From contig NZ_JAKEVY010000005.1 of the NCBI RefSeq assembly GCF_021491375.1, positions 186,001 through 250,000 of the forward strand: DNA of 64,000 bases, read 5' to 3'. This DNA is from Flavihumibacter fluminis. GTDB lineage: Bacteria > Bacteroidota > Bacteroidia > Chitinophagales > Chitinophagaceae. Position 1 is the stretch's first letter. Each line of letters opens with the position of its first letter. The position numbers and the translations under genes were made by a program. The notes beneath the pieces were generated by a model, which saw only the letters and a list, made by a program, of their open reading frames with translations, was not told the DNA's origin and made no database searches. Below are positions 17,404 to 26,368 of this stretch, piece by piece.

Positions 17404-20400
17404 ATGAAAAAAACAAAGGACCGCACGTGCCCTTTCCTGCCGAGGCAAGTGCTAAAAACACTGCTGCTTATGAAGTTAACGATCGCATTTATGCTGATTA
17501 CCTGTTTACAGGTTTCGGCAAAGTCCTATTCGCAGGAGCGAATATCTGTTAATTTTTCTCAAACCCGCTTGAAAAAAGCACTGAAAGAGATTGAACAACA
17601 ATCTTCTTACCGTTTCGTTTACAGCAGTGATAAGATCCCCGGAAATGTAACCGTTGATTTTAAAGGGGAGAATGTTCGGGTAGTCGAAATTTTAGGATCA
17701 ATCCTTTCTGCCAATGAATTAAAATTTAAGGAGCTGCCGAACCGAATTATAGTAATTACCGCTTCCAGTTCAGAGGATCAGAATAAAACGATCACAGGTA
17801 AAGTAACAGGCTCCAAAGGGGAACCCTTATCCGGAGCAACGGTTCAGGTAAAAGGCAGTTCATTGATTACCACTACGGATGATGCGGGACAGTTTTCAAT
17901 TGCAGTTCCGGACAATGATGCCATTCTAGTGGTTTCTTATGTTGATATGCAAACTGCTGAAATCAGGGTGGGAGTAAATGCGAATCTTATCATTCAGTTA
18001 AAAGCAGTGGATCAGTCGATGAATGAAGTGGTTGTTGTTGGATATGGTACTCAGAAAAAAGTCAGTATGACCAGTGCTGTAACCCAGGTTAAAGGTGAAG
18101 ACCTGGTAAGAAGACCGGTTTCCAATCTGCAGCAGGCATTACAAGGGCAGGCTCCTGGTCTAACAGTTTTAGACAGGGGAGGAGAGCCGGGCCGCTCTGC
18201 AGCCACATTGCGGGTAAGAGGTATTACCACTTTCTCCGGAAATAGTTCCGGAAATAGTTCCCCACTCATTATTGTAGATGGTGTGGAGCAACAGATGTTT
18301 AACCTGAATCCGGAAGATGTGGAAAGTATCTCTGTATTGAAAGATGCATCCTCAACAGCCATTTATGGTTCACGTGCCGCAAATGGAGTGGTATTGATTA
18401 CAACTAAAAGAGCTAAAACCGGAAAAGTTCAGATCGCTTATAATGGATATTATGCCATTCAGAAATCTGTAAACCAGCCGGAAAATATGGAATTGGAAAA
18501 ATACATGCGGTATCAGCAATTAGCCTATACAAACCAGGGATTAACAATTCCCGCTCGTTATACTGATGAAAGTATCGATACCTGGGTAAATTCTTCAGAC
18601 CGTTATAAATATCCGGATGTAAATACATGGTTCCAAACAGTATTGAAAGCTGCACCACAGCATAGTCATAATGTTTCCTTTAGCGGGGGAAATGAATTTT
18701 CCCGTACCCGCGTGAGTATGCGCTATATGGACCAGGGAGGGATTGCCCCGAATTATAGCGCATCCATTCGGGAGATCCGGATTAATAATGATATGCAACT
18801 CCACAAACGGCTGAAAATGAGTGCAGACTTTAACTATCGGTATAATATGTCCAGAAGTCCTTTTGCATCTGATGTGTTTAACCGTTTTTTTCATGGAACA
18901 TTGTTTGCAGCTCCAAAGTATCCGGATGGCACATACGGGCTTAGTCAACAGGGATTTAATCCGCTCCTCCTTGCTGAAAAATCAGGCAATAATAATATAG
19001 CCAGTAACTATTTTTACGCTTCTGGTAAAATGGAATATCAGTTGTTGAAAGGACTAACACTTAGTGCCCAGGTTTCTGCAGTTATGGATTTTACAGAGCA
19101 GAAAGCTTACCGGAATGCGGTAAATAATTTTGATTCTCTTACCGGAAGGCGATATCAGGTAGCAAATAACGCACTGACTGAAACACGTAATCGATATAGG
19201 GAAATTACAACCAACTATCTGGCGAATTATGCTACTAGTTTTGGTCGGCATGAGTTGAAAGCACTTGTTGGATTTTCAGAATTGTATAATAATGGCTATA
19301 ACTTGTCGGCTTATCGGGAACGGTTTTACAATAATGACATACAATCAATAGGACAGGGGGCCAATGATCCAACCAAGGATAATTCCGGAAATGAATACAA
19401 ATTCGGATTGCGCTCTTATTTTGCCCGACTTAATTATTCCTTTGACCAGAAATATTTGCTGGAAGTTAACGGCAGGTATGATGGATCATCCAGGTTTACC
19501 GGCAACAAACAGTATAGTTTTTTCCCATCCTTTTCTGCAGCCTGGAGAATTACAGAAGAGGATTTTTTTGATAACCTGAATACGCCATTTAATGAACTAA
19601 AGATTCGGGGGTCATGGGGGCAAACGGGTAATCAAACCGTTCCTCTCTACAGCTATTTTGCGTCATTAACACAGGGATCTTACACCTTTGGAGGCGTGGC
19701 TGCTCCAACTTTCTCGCAAACTGTTCTGGCTGATCCAAGCATATCCTGGGAAACCAATACACAAACCGATATTGGTATTGAGGGGAGCCTTCTTGGCTAT
19801 AAACTTTCTTTTTCTGTTGATTATTATAAAAAGCGAACCAGTGGTATATTACTGGCATTGCCATTGCCTGTAGTTACGGGTTTTACTTCATCCAATCAGA
19901 ATGCAGGTGTAATTGATAATAAGGGTTGGGAGATTTCATTAGGATATCGTAACAATGAGCATAAATTCACTTATGCCATCAGCGGTAATGTTGCAATCAA
20001 TAGAAATGAAGTGATTGATTTAAAAGGAGGTGGTCCATTTATCAATAGCTCATATGATCTGGACCCTCGTTACATAGTAAAAGAGGGATTGCCTTATAAC
20101 TCACATTGGGGGTATAAAACGGATGGGTATTTTCAAAGTCAGCAAGAAATTGATAATTATCCTACCATCGCACCCAATACAAAACCAGGTGATGTTAAAT
20201 ATGTTGATCTGAATAAGGATGGAAGAATCAATGCAGACGACTGGACAGTTATTGGGAACCCTTTTCCAAAATACACATTTGGTGCTACGGCAGAACTTGG
20301 TTATCGTAATTTTTCTCTGAACCTGCTTTTCCAGGGAGCTGCTGATGTAGATACCCGGTTGTCTGGGGCCTTGTCTGAATATGGAATCTTTGAGGGATTT

Positions 20401-20742
20401 ACACATAAAATTGTTACTGATAACTATTGGACACCTGAGCGTCCCAATGCACGTTTCCCTTTGCCAAGGAAAAGTGATCAGAGAAATGTTAATACATCAG
20501 ACAGGCTGATTATAGATGGATCTTACCTGCGACTGAAAAATCTCCAGCTAAATTATTCCGTTCCTTCACCACTCTTAAAAAAAGCTGGAATTAATGCAGC
20601 AAGAATTTATTTATCTGGAACGAACTTATTAACATTCTCAAAGTTGAACGAATGGAACCTTGATCCTGAAGCAGAATCAGGCAGGGGAATCTATTACCCT
20701 CAAACCAGTTTGTACACCTTAGGATTAAACCTGAATTTTTAA
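17404..20742 (+). CDS. SusC/RagA-family TonB-dependent transducer with STN domain
   Basis: 1112 residues. The start at 17404 gives a long N-terminal extension before a classic signal region (MKLTIAFMLITCLQVSAKSYSQ), common among Chitinophagaceae SusC proteins. Domains in order: STN secretin-like signalling domain (about 49-119), carboxypeptidase-regulatory-like beta-sandwich (about 130-205, ITGKVTGSKGEPLSGATV), plug beginning with NEVVVVGYGTQKK (about 206-330), then the barrel ending TLGLNLNF. It imports a glycan fragment with the SusD protein encoded 19 bp downstream and, through the STN domain, signals to the FecR/sigma pair upstream. The surrounding sulfatases suggest a sulfated polysaccharide; this is inference. 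Confidence 0.95.
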   Translation: MKKTKDRTCPFLPRQVLKTLLLMKLTIAFMLITCLQVSAKSYSQERISVNFSQTRLKKALKEIEQQSSYRFVYSSDKIPGNVTVDFKGENVRVVEILGSILSANELKFKELPNRIIVITASSSEDQNKTITGKVTGSKGEPLSGATVQVKGSSLITTTDDAGQFSIAVPDNDAILVVSYVDMQTAEIRVGVNANLIIQLKAVDQSMNEVVVVGYGTQKKVSMTSAVTQVKGEDLVRRPVSNLQQALQGQAPGLTVLDRGGEPGRSAATLRVRGITTFSGNSSGNSSPLIIVDGVEQQMFNLNPEDVESISVLKDASSTAIYGSRAANGVVLITTKRAKTGKVQIAYNGYYAIQKSVNQPENMELEKYMRYQQLAYTNQGLTIPARYTDESIDTWVNSSDRYKYPDVNTWFQTVLKAAPQHSHNVSFSGGNEFSRTRVSMRYMDQGGIAPNYSASIREIRINNDMQLHKRLKMSADFNYRYNMSRSPFASDVFNRFFHGTLFAAPKYPDGTYGLSQQGFNPLLLAEKSGNNNIASNYFYASGKMEYQLLKGLTLSAQVSAVMDFTEQKAYRNAVNNFDSLTGRRYQVANNALTETRNRYREITTNYLANYATSFGRHELKALVGFSELYNNGYNLSAYRERFYNNDIQSIGQGANDPTKDNSGNEYKFGLRSYFARLNYSFDQKYLLEVNGRYDGSSRFTGNKQYSFFPSFSAAWRITEEDFFDNLNTPFNELKIRGSWGQTGNQTVPLYSYFASLTQGSYTFGGVAAPTFSQTVLADPSISWETNTQTDIGIEGSLLGYKLSFSVDYYKKRTSGILLALPLPVVTGFTSSNQNAGVIDNKGWEISLGYRNNEHKFTYAISGNVAINRNEVIDLKGGGPFINSSYDLDPRYIVKEGLPYNSHWGYKTDGYFQSQQEIDNYPTIAPNTKPGDVKYVDLNKDGRINADDWTVIGNPFPKYTFGATAELGYRNFSLNLLFQGAADVDTRLSGALSEYGIFEGFTHKIVTDNYWTPERPNARFPLPRKSDQRNVNTSDRLIIDGSYLRLKNLQLNYSVPSPLLKKAGINAARIYLSGTNLLTFSKLNEWNLDPEAESGRGIYYPQTSLYTLGLNLNF

Positions 20743-20761
20743 TTCGTCAACTCGATTAATT

Positions 20762-22348
20762 ATGAAAAAACTTACCAACTTTACAATACTATCACTTTTC
20801 TTTTTTTCAGGGATAATGAGCTCCTGTAAAAAAGATATTCTGGAAACGATACCAAACGACAGGGTTTCTTCTGCCATTTATTGGAGAACTGAATCAGATG
20901 CTATTTATGGTGTTAATTCGGTGTACTCTGCATTGGATGCAGTAAATCTTTTTGTATTAGATGGCGTCTCTGATATTGGCCATACCAATACTACGTTCAC
21001 AGTAGAGTTCAATATTGAAAATGGAACCTACGATGCTTCTCATTCCAGAATTCAAACAGAATGGCAAAACGGATTTCGTGGGATTTTTCTGGCTAATGAT
21101 GTATTGGCTAATATTGATAAAATAACCACAACCAACACTGCACTGCTCGATCGGTTAAAAGCAGAAACAAGAGTATTACGCGCTTATTATTACCTCAAAT
21201 TAACTGGTTTGTATGGCGACGTCCCTTTGATTACAAATCCTATAACAGCAGCAGAAGGTCTGTCTATTGCACGTACTTCACAGGCAGATGTGTATGAATT
21301 TATTTCAACTGAATTGGCCGCTGCTTCAAGCGCATTGCCTGCTTCTTATCCAACAGCCGAAAAAGGCCGTATTACCAAAGGGGCCGCCCTTGCGTTAAAA
21401 GCTCGTGCTCACCTGTGGTCGGGGGATTTTGCACAGGCGGCTGAAGCTGCAAAAGCAGTCATTGATTTAAACGTTTATGGGCTTGTTGATGAATATGGTA
21501 AGCTATTTACTTATGCAATGGAAAATAGCAAAGAAGTAGTATTTGACAAGCAATTTCTGGCTGGTACACTAACGCACAATTCATTTGCCTATATGGGCCC
21601 CTATAGCCAGCGGAATAGTAGTAGTAATTTTGTTCCTACCAAAGCTCTGGCAGATTTGTATACTATGAAAAATGGAAAGGAAATTACCGATCCGGATGCT
21701 GGATTTGACCCGATGCAGCCATATTTAAATCGTGATCCAAGAATGCGATATACTATGTATCTGGATGGAGATCCATTGCCAAGCGGTATATTGTTCAAGC
21801 CTGTACCCGGACAAGGTGGAGCAGATGAAGTAGGTAAAACGCAATACAATACCAGTACAGGATATTCTCTTAAGAAATACGTTGTAGCTGAAGATCTTCA
21901 AACCCCGGGAGCGAGTGGCTTAAATTTCATTTTGTTGCGCTATGCTGAAGTATTGTTGACCTATGCGGAAGCGAAAATTGAATTAAACCAGCTGGATGCA
22001 TCAGTTTACGATGCAATTAATGCTATCAGAACTCGACCTGACGTTGGACTTCCTGAATTGCAAGCAGGTTTGTCACAGGATGAATTAAGAAAAATTGTTC
22101 GTAGAGAACGGACGATTGAACTTGCATTTGAGGGTTGGAGATTATTTGATATACGGCGCTGGAAAATTGGTGAACAGGTAATGCGTGGACCGGTTTATGG
22201 AATTACCTATTTCGAAAATGGGAACCCGGTTACAATTGAAGTTCCAAGTGTAACCCGTGTATTTGATCCGGCCAAACATTATATATGGCCTGTTCCACAA
22301 AAAGAAACAGCACTCAATCCAGCATTGGGTCAAAATCCTGGCTGGTAA
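20762..22348 (+). CDS. SusD/RagB-family lipoprotein
   Basis: 528 residues; lipobox MSSC (Cys22). SusD-type features are the helical segment LKAETRVLRAYYYLKLTGLYGDVPL near residue 140, the TPR-like GAALALKARAHLWSGDFAQAAEAA, the C-terminal LLRYAEVLLTYAEAKIEL and RRERTIELAFEGWRLFDIRRWK, and the ending ALGQNPGW. It binds ligand at the cell surface and caps the STN-SusC encoded 19 bp upstream. It is followed by a perfect 11-bp hairpin shared with the convergent sulfatase gene. Confidence 0.95.
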   Translation: MKKLTNFTILSLFFFSGIMSSCKKDILETIPNDRVSSAIYWRTESDAIYGVNSVYSALDAVNLFVLDGVSDIGHTNTTFTVEFNIENGTYDASHSRIQTEWQNGFRGIFLANDVLANIDKITTTNTALLDRLKAETRVLRAYYYLKLTGLYGDVPLITNPITAAEGLSIARTSQADVYEFISTELAAASSALPASYPTAEKGRITKGAALALKARAHLWSGDFAQAAEAAKAVIDLNVYGLVDEYGKLFTYAMENSKEVVFDKQFLAGTLTHNSFAYMGPYSQRNSSSNFVPTKALADLYTMKNGKEITDPDAGFDPMQPYLNRDPRMRYTMYLDGDPLPSGILFKPVPGQGGADEVGKTQYNTSTGYSLKKYVVAEDLQTPGASGLNFILLRYAEVLLTYAEAKIELNQLDASVYDAINAIRTRPDVGLPELQAGLSQDELRKIVRRERTIELAFEGWRLFDIRRWKIGEQVMRGPVYGITYFENGNPVTIEVPSVTRVFDPAKHYIWPVPQKETALNPALGQNPGW

Positions 22349-22365
22349 GAAAATCAGATATAAAA

Positions 22366-22392
22366 AAGCTGGTACCCAACCGGTACCAGCTT
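22366..22392. terminator. Bidirectional terminator between susD and convergent sulfatase
   Basis: Perfect 11-bp stem AAGCTGGTACC (22366-22376), 5-nt loop, GGTACCAGCTT (22382-22392). An A-run lies on the left and CTATTTTT on the right, so each strand has a U-tract after the hairpin. It serves the two convergent genes. Confidence 0.9.
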
Positions 22393-22425
22393 CTATTTTT
22401 CTCAATAACTGATATTCTGATGTAT

Positions 22426-23892
22426 TCACATTGCTCCAGCAGGCCGAACTTCTAAACCGGGTGTTTGTGTTAGACCATCACCCAATGTTCTGCGATAGTA
22501 GTCAGCTCTTTGATTTAATTCGTTAACTGCTTCCGGGTAAAGTTGTTGTACATCCCGGTCTTCTCCAGGGTCTGTCCAGAGATCATACAATGCCAGTTTA
22601 ACCGAGTCAGTACCATATTTGCCCGGGAATCCATTTAAATTTGGAAAAGCGGGAGGACCATAGGTTTGAGAATTTGCAGGGAACACCAGTTTGAAACGTT
22701 CATTTCGAATAGCCTTCAAATTGTTTTTGTCGTAGTAATAAACAAATTCCTTTCTGCCACTTTCCTTTGAACGCCCTAGTAACATTTCCGAAAGATTAAT
22801 GCCATCAATTTTTTGGCTAGGTGATGGTGCACTGCAGAATTTAACCAATGTAGGAAGGATGTCCATGGTGGTAGTTAGCTGGTTGCTAACTATACCTTCA
22901 GGTAATTTCCCTTTCCAACTCATTATACAGGGAACTTTCACTCCACCTTCCCAGGCTGTGCCTTTGCCTTCACGCAAGCCGGACGTATTTCCTGCATGAT
23001 TCCCAAAAGTCAGCCATGGACCATTGTCGCTGGTAAATATGATCAGTGTGTTTTCGAGGAGTTTGTTTTCCTGTAATGTTTGCATAATGGAGCCAATCGA
23101 CCAATCCACTTCTTCCATGACATCGCCAAACAATCCACCCTTGCTTTTCCCTCTGAATTGCTCACTGGCGGCAATCGGAACGTGGACCATTGGATGTGCC
23201 AGATACAGGAAAAAGGGAGATTTTTTATTTGCTTTAATAAATTGGTTGGCACGTTCTGTAAACCGCCGAGTTAAAGTTGCCTGATCCTCCAATGTACGTA
23301 TGAATTCAATTGGTTTATTTCCTTCGATTAAAGGCAATTGGGGATAAGTGGAACGAAAACTGCTAGTATCAGTCCATGGTTTGCCATCATAATGAACGGG
23401 CCACATATCATTGGAATAAGGAATACCCAGGTATTCATCGAAGCCATGCTGAAGAGGAAGATAAGGTTCTTTATGACCCAAATGCCATTTACCAACCATA
23501 CCTGTTTTATATCCGGCTCTTTTTAATAATTCAGGTATAGTCTCTTCGTTTAAGTTGAGCGCAATTTTGGATGTATGATTAATAGCACCCGATATTCCGA
23601 TGCGCGTTGGATAACAACCGGTAAGTAATGCACTACGAGATGCAGTACATACAGCCTGTGCTGAATAAAAGTTGGTGAACCGGATACCATTGTGGGCTAG
23701 TTTGTCGATATTAGGAGTTTGGTATGGACCACCTCCATAACAAACAGGGTCTCCATAACCCATGTCATCCATGAAGATCAGTACAATGTTTGGTTTTGCA
23801 GGATCAGGAGGCAGATCCGTTAGCCTTTTTTTCGGGTTGAAAGATACCAATATGGCGCAACCGAAAAGTAAAGAAAAATTTAATTTTCGCAT
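22426..23892 (-). CDS. Family S1 arylsulfatase
   Basis: 488 residues with an N-terminal hydrophobic signal; LLFGC (Cys12) could be a lipobox but the hydrophobic core is short, so signal type is uncertain. Metal-site residues MDDMGYGD (Asp42, Asp43) and the sulfatase signature VCTASRSALLTG (Cys82, formylglycine site; Arg86) are present, in the C-x-A-x-R form. GKWHLGHKEP, FFLYLAHPMVHVP and TSDNGPW complete the active site pattern, and a C-terminal sub-domain follows. It hydrolyses sulfate esters, presumably from the glycan taken up by the adjacent SusCD. It is convergent with susD and diverges from another sulfatase over a very AT-rich 96-bp gap that must hold both promoters. Confidence 0.93.
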   Translation of the reverse strand: MRKLNFSLLFGCAILVSFNPKKRLTDLPPDPAKPNIVLIFMDDMGYGDPVCYGGGPYQTPNIDKLAHNGIRFTNFYSAQAVCTASRSALLTGCYPTRIGISGAINHTSKIALNLNEETIPELLKRAGYKTGMVGKWHLGHKEPYLPLQHGFDEYLGIPYSNDMWPVHYDGKPWTDTSSFRSTYPQLPLIEGNKPIEFIRTLEDQATLTRRFTERANQFIKANKKSPFFLYLAHPMVHVPIAASEQFRGKSKGGLFGDVMEEVDWSIGSIMQTLQENKLLENTLIIFTSDNGPWLTFGNHAGNTSGLREGKGTAWEGGVKVPCIMSWKGKLPEGIVSNQLTTTMDILPTLVKFCSAPSPSQKIDGINLSEMLLGRSKESGRKEFVYYYDKNNLKAIRNERFKLVFPANSQTYGPPAFPNLNGFPGKYGTDSVKLALYDLWTDPGEDRDVQQLYPEAVNELNQRADYYRRTLGDGLTQTPGLEVRPAGAM

Positions 23893-23988
23893 ATTGTTTA
23901 ATTTGATTGAAGATACTTAAAAATCAGTCTGGATAAGCATTTCAGGGATATTGCTAAAAAAATATATTTATTCTTTTAATTTTTTAAT

Positions 23989-25419
23989 ATGAAAAATAAT
24001 TCACGGTTATTCACAAACGAATTACTGTTTCTGATGGTGCTTTTATTGATTTCATTTTCGACTGTTGCACAGCAAAAAAATCAGCCTCCCAATATTATTT
24101 ATATCCTGGCAGATGATCTTGGATATGGCGACCTGGGTTGTTATGGTCAGACAAAAATCAAAACCCCTAACATTGACCAATTGGCGGTGAGAGGAAAAAA
24201 ATTCACAAGTTTTTATGCCGGTAGTACGGTATGCGCTCCCTCCAGGGCAGCACTTATTACAGGCTTGCATACCGGTCATGTTTCGGTTAGGGGTAATGGT
24301 GAGTTCCCGCTTCCGAAAGAAGAAAAAATACTTCCGGAGTATCTGAAAGAAAAGGGATACGTGAATGGAATGATGGGCAAATGGGGATTAGGACTGCCCA
24401 CTACCAGTGGTTCACCTGAACAGCGCGGATGGGATTATTTTTCAGGTCATGTACATCATGTGGAAGGCCACTACCAGCATCCGGATTCTGCCTGGCAGAT
24501 TCAGGGAAATCAACTGAATAAGATTCGTATTCCCGGTGGCCAATATGCCAATGAATGGTTTACGAATGAAGCATTGAATTTTATCCGGAATGAAAAGGAT
24601 CGTCCTTTTTTTCTGTATCTCTCCTTCACGCTTCCACATGCCGAACTGGTGGTACCGGATCAATTCTTGCGACCCTATCTAAATGCTAACGGGGAGAGTC
24701 TTTTTGCTCCTGAAACAGCACACGCACCCGGGCAACATTATGGTCCACAAGCTTTTCCAAAGGCTGCTTATGCAGCCATGATTACTCAAATGGATTCCTA
24801 TGTTGGAAAAGTAGTGGATGAAGTCAGCAAACTTGGACTGACGGATAATACCATTATTATTTTTACCAGTGATAATGGTACCCACCAGGAAGGTGGCAGA
24901 AAACGGTCAGACGCAATGGACTATTTTAAAAGCAGTGGACCTTTAAAAGGCATAAAGAGAGATTTATATGAAGGTGGTATCAGGGTGCCTTTTATTGTTC
25001 AATGGCCGGGTGTAATTGAAGCCGGAACCAGCACCGATCTGCCAGCTGCCAACTGGGACATCGTTTCCACTTTCTGTTCGCTGGCCGGAATACAGGTGCC
25101 GGATACGGATGGAATTTCGTTGGCACCGGTTTGGTTGAACAAAGCCAGGCAATCGCTACTGAAAAAGATGCAGAACAGGCCCTTTTACTGGGAGTTCTAT
25201 GAGCAGGGGTATAAACAGGCTGTACGTAAGGGAAACTGGAAGGCCATTCGTTACTACCAGGGTGTGAATCCGGTTCGCACTGAATTATACAACCTGGAAA
25301 CAGATCCGGGAGAAAACAAGAATTTATCTTCTGCTAATCAGCAGTTAGTAAAAGAATTGGAAGCTGAAATGGAAAAGCTTCGTAAACCTGCCAGCAATCC
25401 TGCTTTCCAGATAAAATAA
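23989..25419 (+). CDS. Family S1 arylsulfatase, secreted
   Basis: 476 residues; signal peptide ends near TVAQ (residue 28). Metal residues ADDLGYGD (Asp42, Asp43) and the canonical signature VCAPSRAALITG (formylglycine Cys82, Arg86). GKWGLGLP, FFLYLSFTLPHAE and TSDNGTHQEGG are the other family motifs. It resembles the 13898-15382 sulfatase more than its divergent neighbour (shared LGYGxLGxYGQTKIKTP). It probably acts on the same sulfated glycan in the periplasm. All three sulfatases in this locus are of the Cys type and need a formylglycine-generating or anaerobic maturase enzyme, which is not in the window. Confidence 0.93.
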   Translation: MKNNSRLFTNELLFLMVLLLISFSTVAQQKNQPPNIIYILADDLGYGDLGCYGQTKIKTPNIDQLAVRGKKFTSFYAGSTVCAPSRAALITGLHTGHVSVRGNGEFPLPKEEKILPEYLKEKGYVNGMMGKWGLGLPTTSGSPEQRGWDYFSGHVHHVEGHYQHPDSAWQIQGNQLNKIRIPGGQYANEWFTNEALNFIRNEKDRPFFLYLSFTLPHAELVVPDQFLRPYLNANGESLFAPETAHAPGQHYGPQAFPKAAYAAMITQMDSYVGKVVDEVSKLGLTDNTIIIFTSDNGTHQEGGRKRSDAMDYFKSSGPLKGIKRDLYEGGIRVPFIVQWPGVIEAGTSTDLPAANWDIVSTFCSLAGIQVPDTDGISLAPVWLNKARQSLLKKMQNRPFYWEFYEQGYKQAVRKGNWKAIRYYQGVNPVRTELYNLETDPGENKNLSSANQQLVKELEAEMEKLRKPASNPAFQIK

Positions 25420-25422
25420 AAA

Positions 25423-25455
25423 AAACCATAACCGGCACTAAGCAGGTTATGGTTT
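25423..25455. terminator. Hairpin terminator between sulfatase and SWIB gene
   Basis: Perfect 11-bp stem AAACCATAACC (25423-25433), 11-nt loop, GGTTATGGTTT (25445-25455). The long A-run on its left becomes a U-tract on the minus strand, so it mainly terminates the SWIB transcript and may help end the convergent sulfatase transcript. Confidence 0.8.
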
Positions 25456-25474
25456 AACAAGTGTTCGGTGAAAA

Positions 25475-25924
25475 TTATTTCACGTTAGCACTCACGATTT
25501 TTGCCAGATCAAACATAGAGATCTGATTTTTGCCCCCGAAGAGCGTTTTCAGTTTTGCATCCGCATTGATCATGCGTTTGTTGGTGCTGTCCTGAAGTTT
25601 GTTCTTTTTGATGTAATCCCAAATCTTCTTGGTGATGTCCGGGCGGGAAGCAGGCTTGGCGCCAATTACATCAGCCAGTGCTGCACTCGGAGTTAAAGGT
25701 GCCATAAAGGCTGCATTGGGAGTGCGCTTTTTAGCAGCTTTTTTGGGAGCAGCTTTTTTAGCAGCTTTCTTAGGAGCAGCTTTTTTTGCAGGAGCGGCTT
25801 TCTTTGCAGCTTTCTTTGCAGGAGCAGCTTTCTTCGCAGCAGCTTTTTTAGGAGCAGCTTTTTTAGCGGCAGCTTTCTTTGGTGCGGCCTTTTTTGCGGC
25901 GGCTTTTTTGGTTGCTTTGGCCAT
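25475..25924 (-). CDS. SWIB/MDM2-domain protein with histone H1-like Lys/Ala tail
   Basis: 149 residues in two parts. Residues 1 to about 66 are a low-complexity basic tail of repeated KKAAPKKAA/AAKK units, as in histone H1-like bacterial proteins, and would bind DNA non-specifically. Residues about 75-149 are a SWIB domain (PLTPSAALADVIG, RPDITKKIWDYIKKNKLQD, MINADAKLKTLFG, ISMFDLAKIV), a fold first known from eukaryotic SWI/SNF complexes. It is likely an abundant chromosome-associated protein; a specific role is not established. It is a single gene with its own terminator, and its upstream region is long and structured. Confidence 0.93.
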   Translation of the reverse strand: MAKATKKAAAKKAAPKKAAAKKAAPKKAAAKKAAPAKKAAKKAAPAKKAAPKKAAKKAAPKKAAKKRTPNAAFMAPLTPSAALADVIGAKPASRPDITKKIWDYIKKNKLQDSTNKRMINADAKLKTLFGGKNQISMFDLAKIVSANVK

Positions 25925-26368
25925 GACGGTCTATTTTATAAGATTTTTGTTTACCGGAACAATTTAGGCATTAAAAGCAGATTGTTACCTGTTCTCCCTC
26001 GGGTGTTAATAAGTTACCCTCTATTTTGGGGAAAACGCCCCTTTTTTGGGCCTTTTCACCGGGGAAAACACCAAAAATTGGTCATTTCCCCTAGGGAAGG
26101 AACTGTTTTTTTGACAATTTGCTGCTTTCTTCCCCTGTGATAGCGCCCTTCTTTGCACTCCTGTCCCGGCTTTTCGCTAAGTTTTTAATCACTTTTCCGA
26201 GGTATCAGAACGATTTCTCAGTCACCCCAAAATGGATGTTTTACGAATGAAATATCAGCCGGAAAAGGATCCTAAAGCCGATTTTACAATTCGTTTATGC
26301 ATCACTGTTATTAAACTTTACCCTGTTTATTTTTGTATTCTTGTATACCGATTACAGGTAGTGATTTC
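25925..26368. other. 444-bp non-coding region with G-run hairpins
   Basis: No convincing gene was seen between the SWIB gene and the reductase gene. It must hold the SWIB promoter (minus) and the reductase promoter (plus). It also holds GGGG-AAAACG-CCCC followed by six T (26028-26047), which looks like a plus-strand terminator without an upstream gene, and a larger two-part hairpin at 26061-26091 (GGGGAAA/TTTCCCC outside, ACCAA/TTGGT inside). The 9-mer GGGGAAAAC occurs in both, 33 bp apart. A small RNA ending at the first hairpin is possible. Confidence 0.5.
26328..26335 (+). promoter_or_regulatory. Bacteroidota-type -7 box for the reductase gene
   Basis: TATTTTTG matches the TAnnTTTG consensus 33 bp before the ATG at 26369. 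An ACTG 20 bp upstream is a weak substitute for the -33 TTG. The box also shows that a TTG start at 26333 is unlikely, because it falls inside the promoter. Confidence 0.55.

Noticed and set aside
25629-25967. Plus-strand Ala/Phe-rich frame opposite the SWIB gene
   Set aside because: It is the antisense of the Lys/Ala repeat codons; low-complexity shadow without start context.
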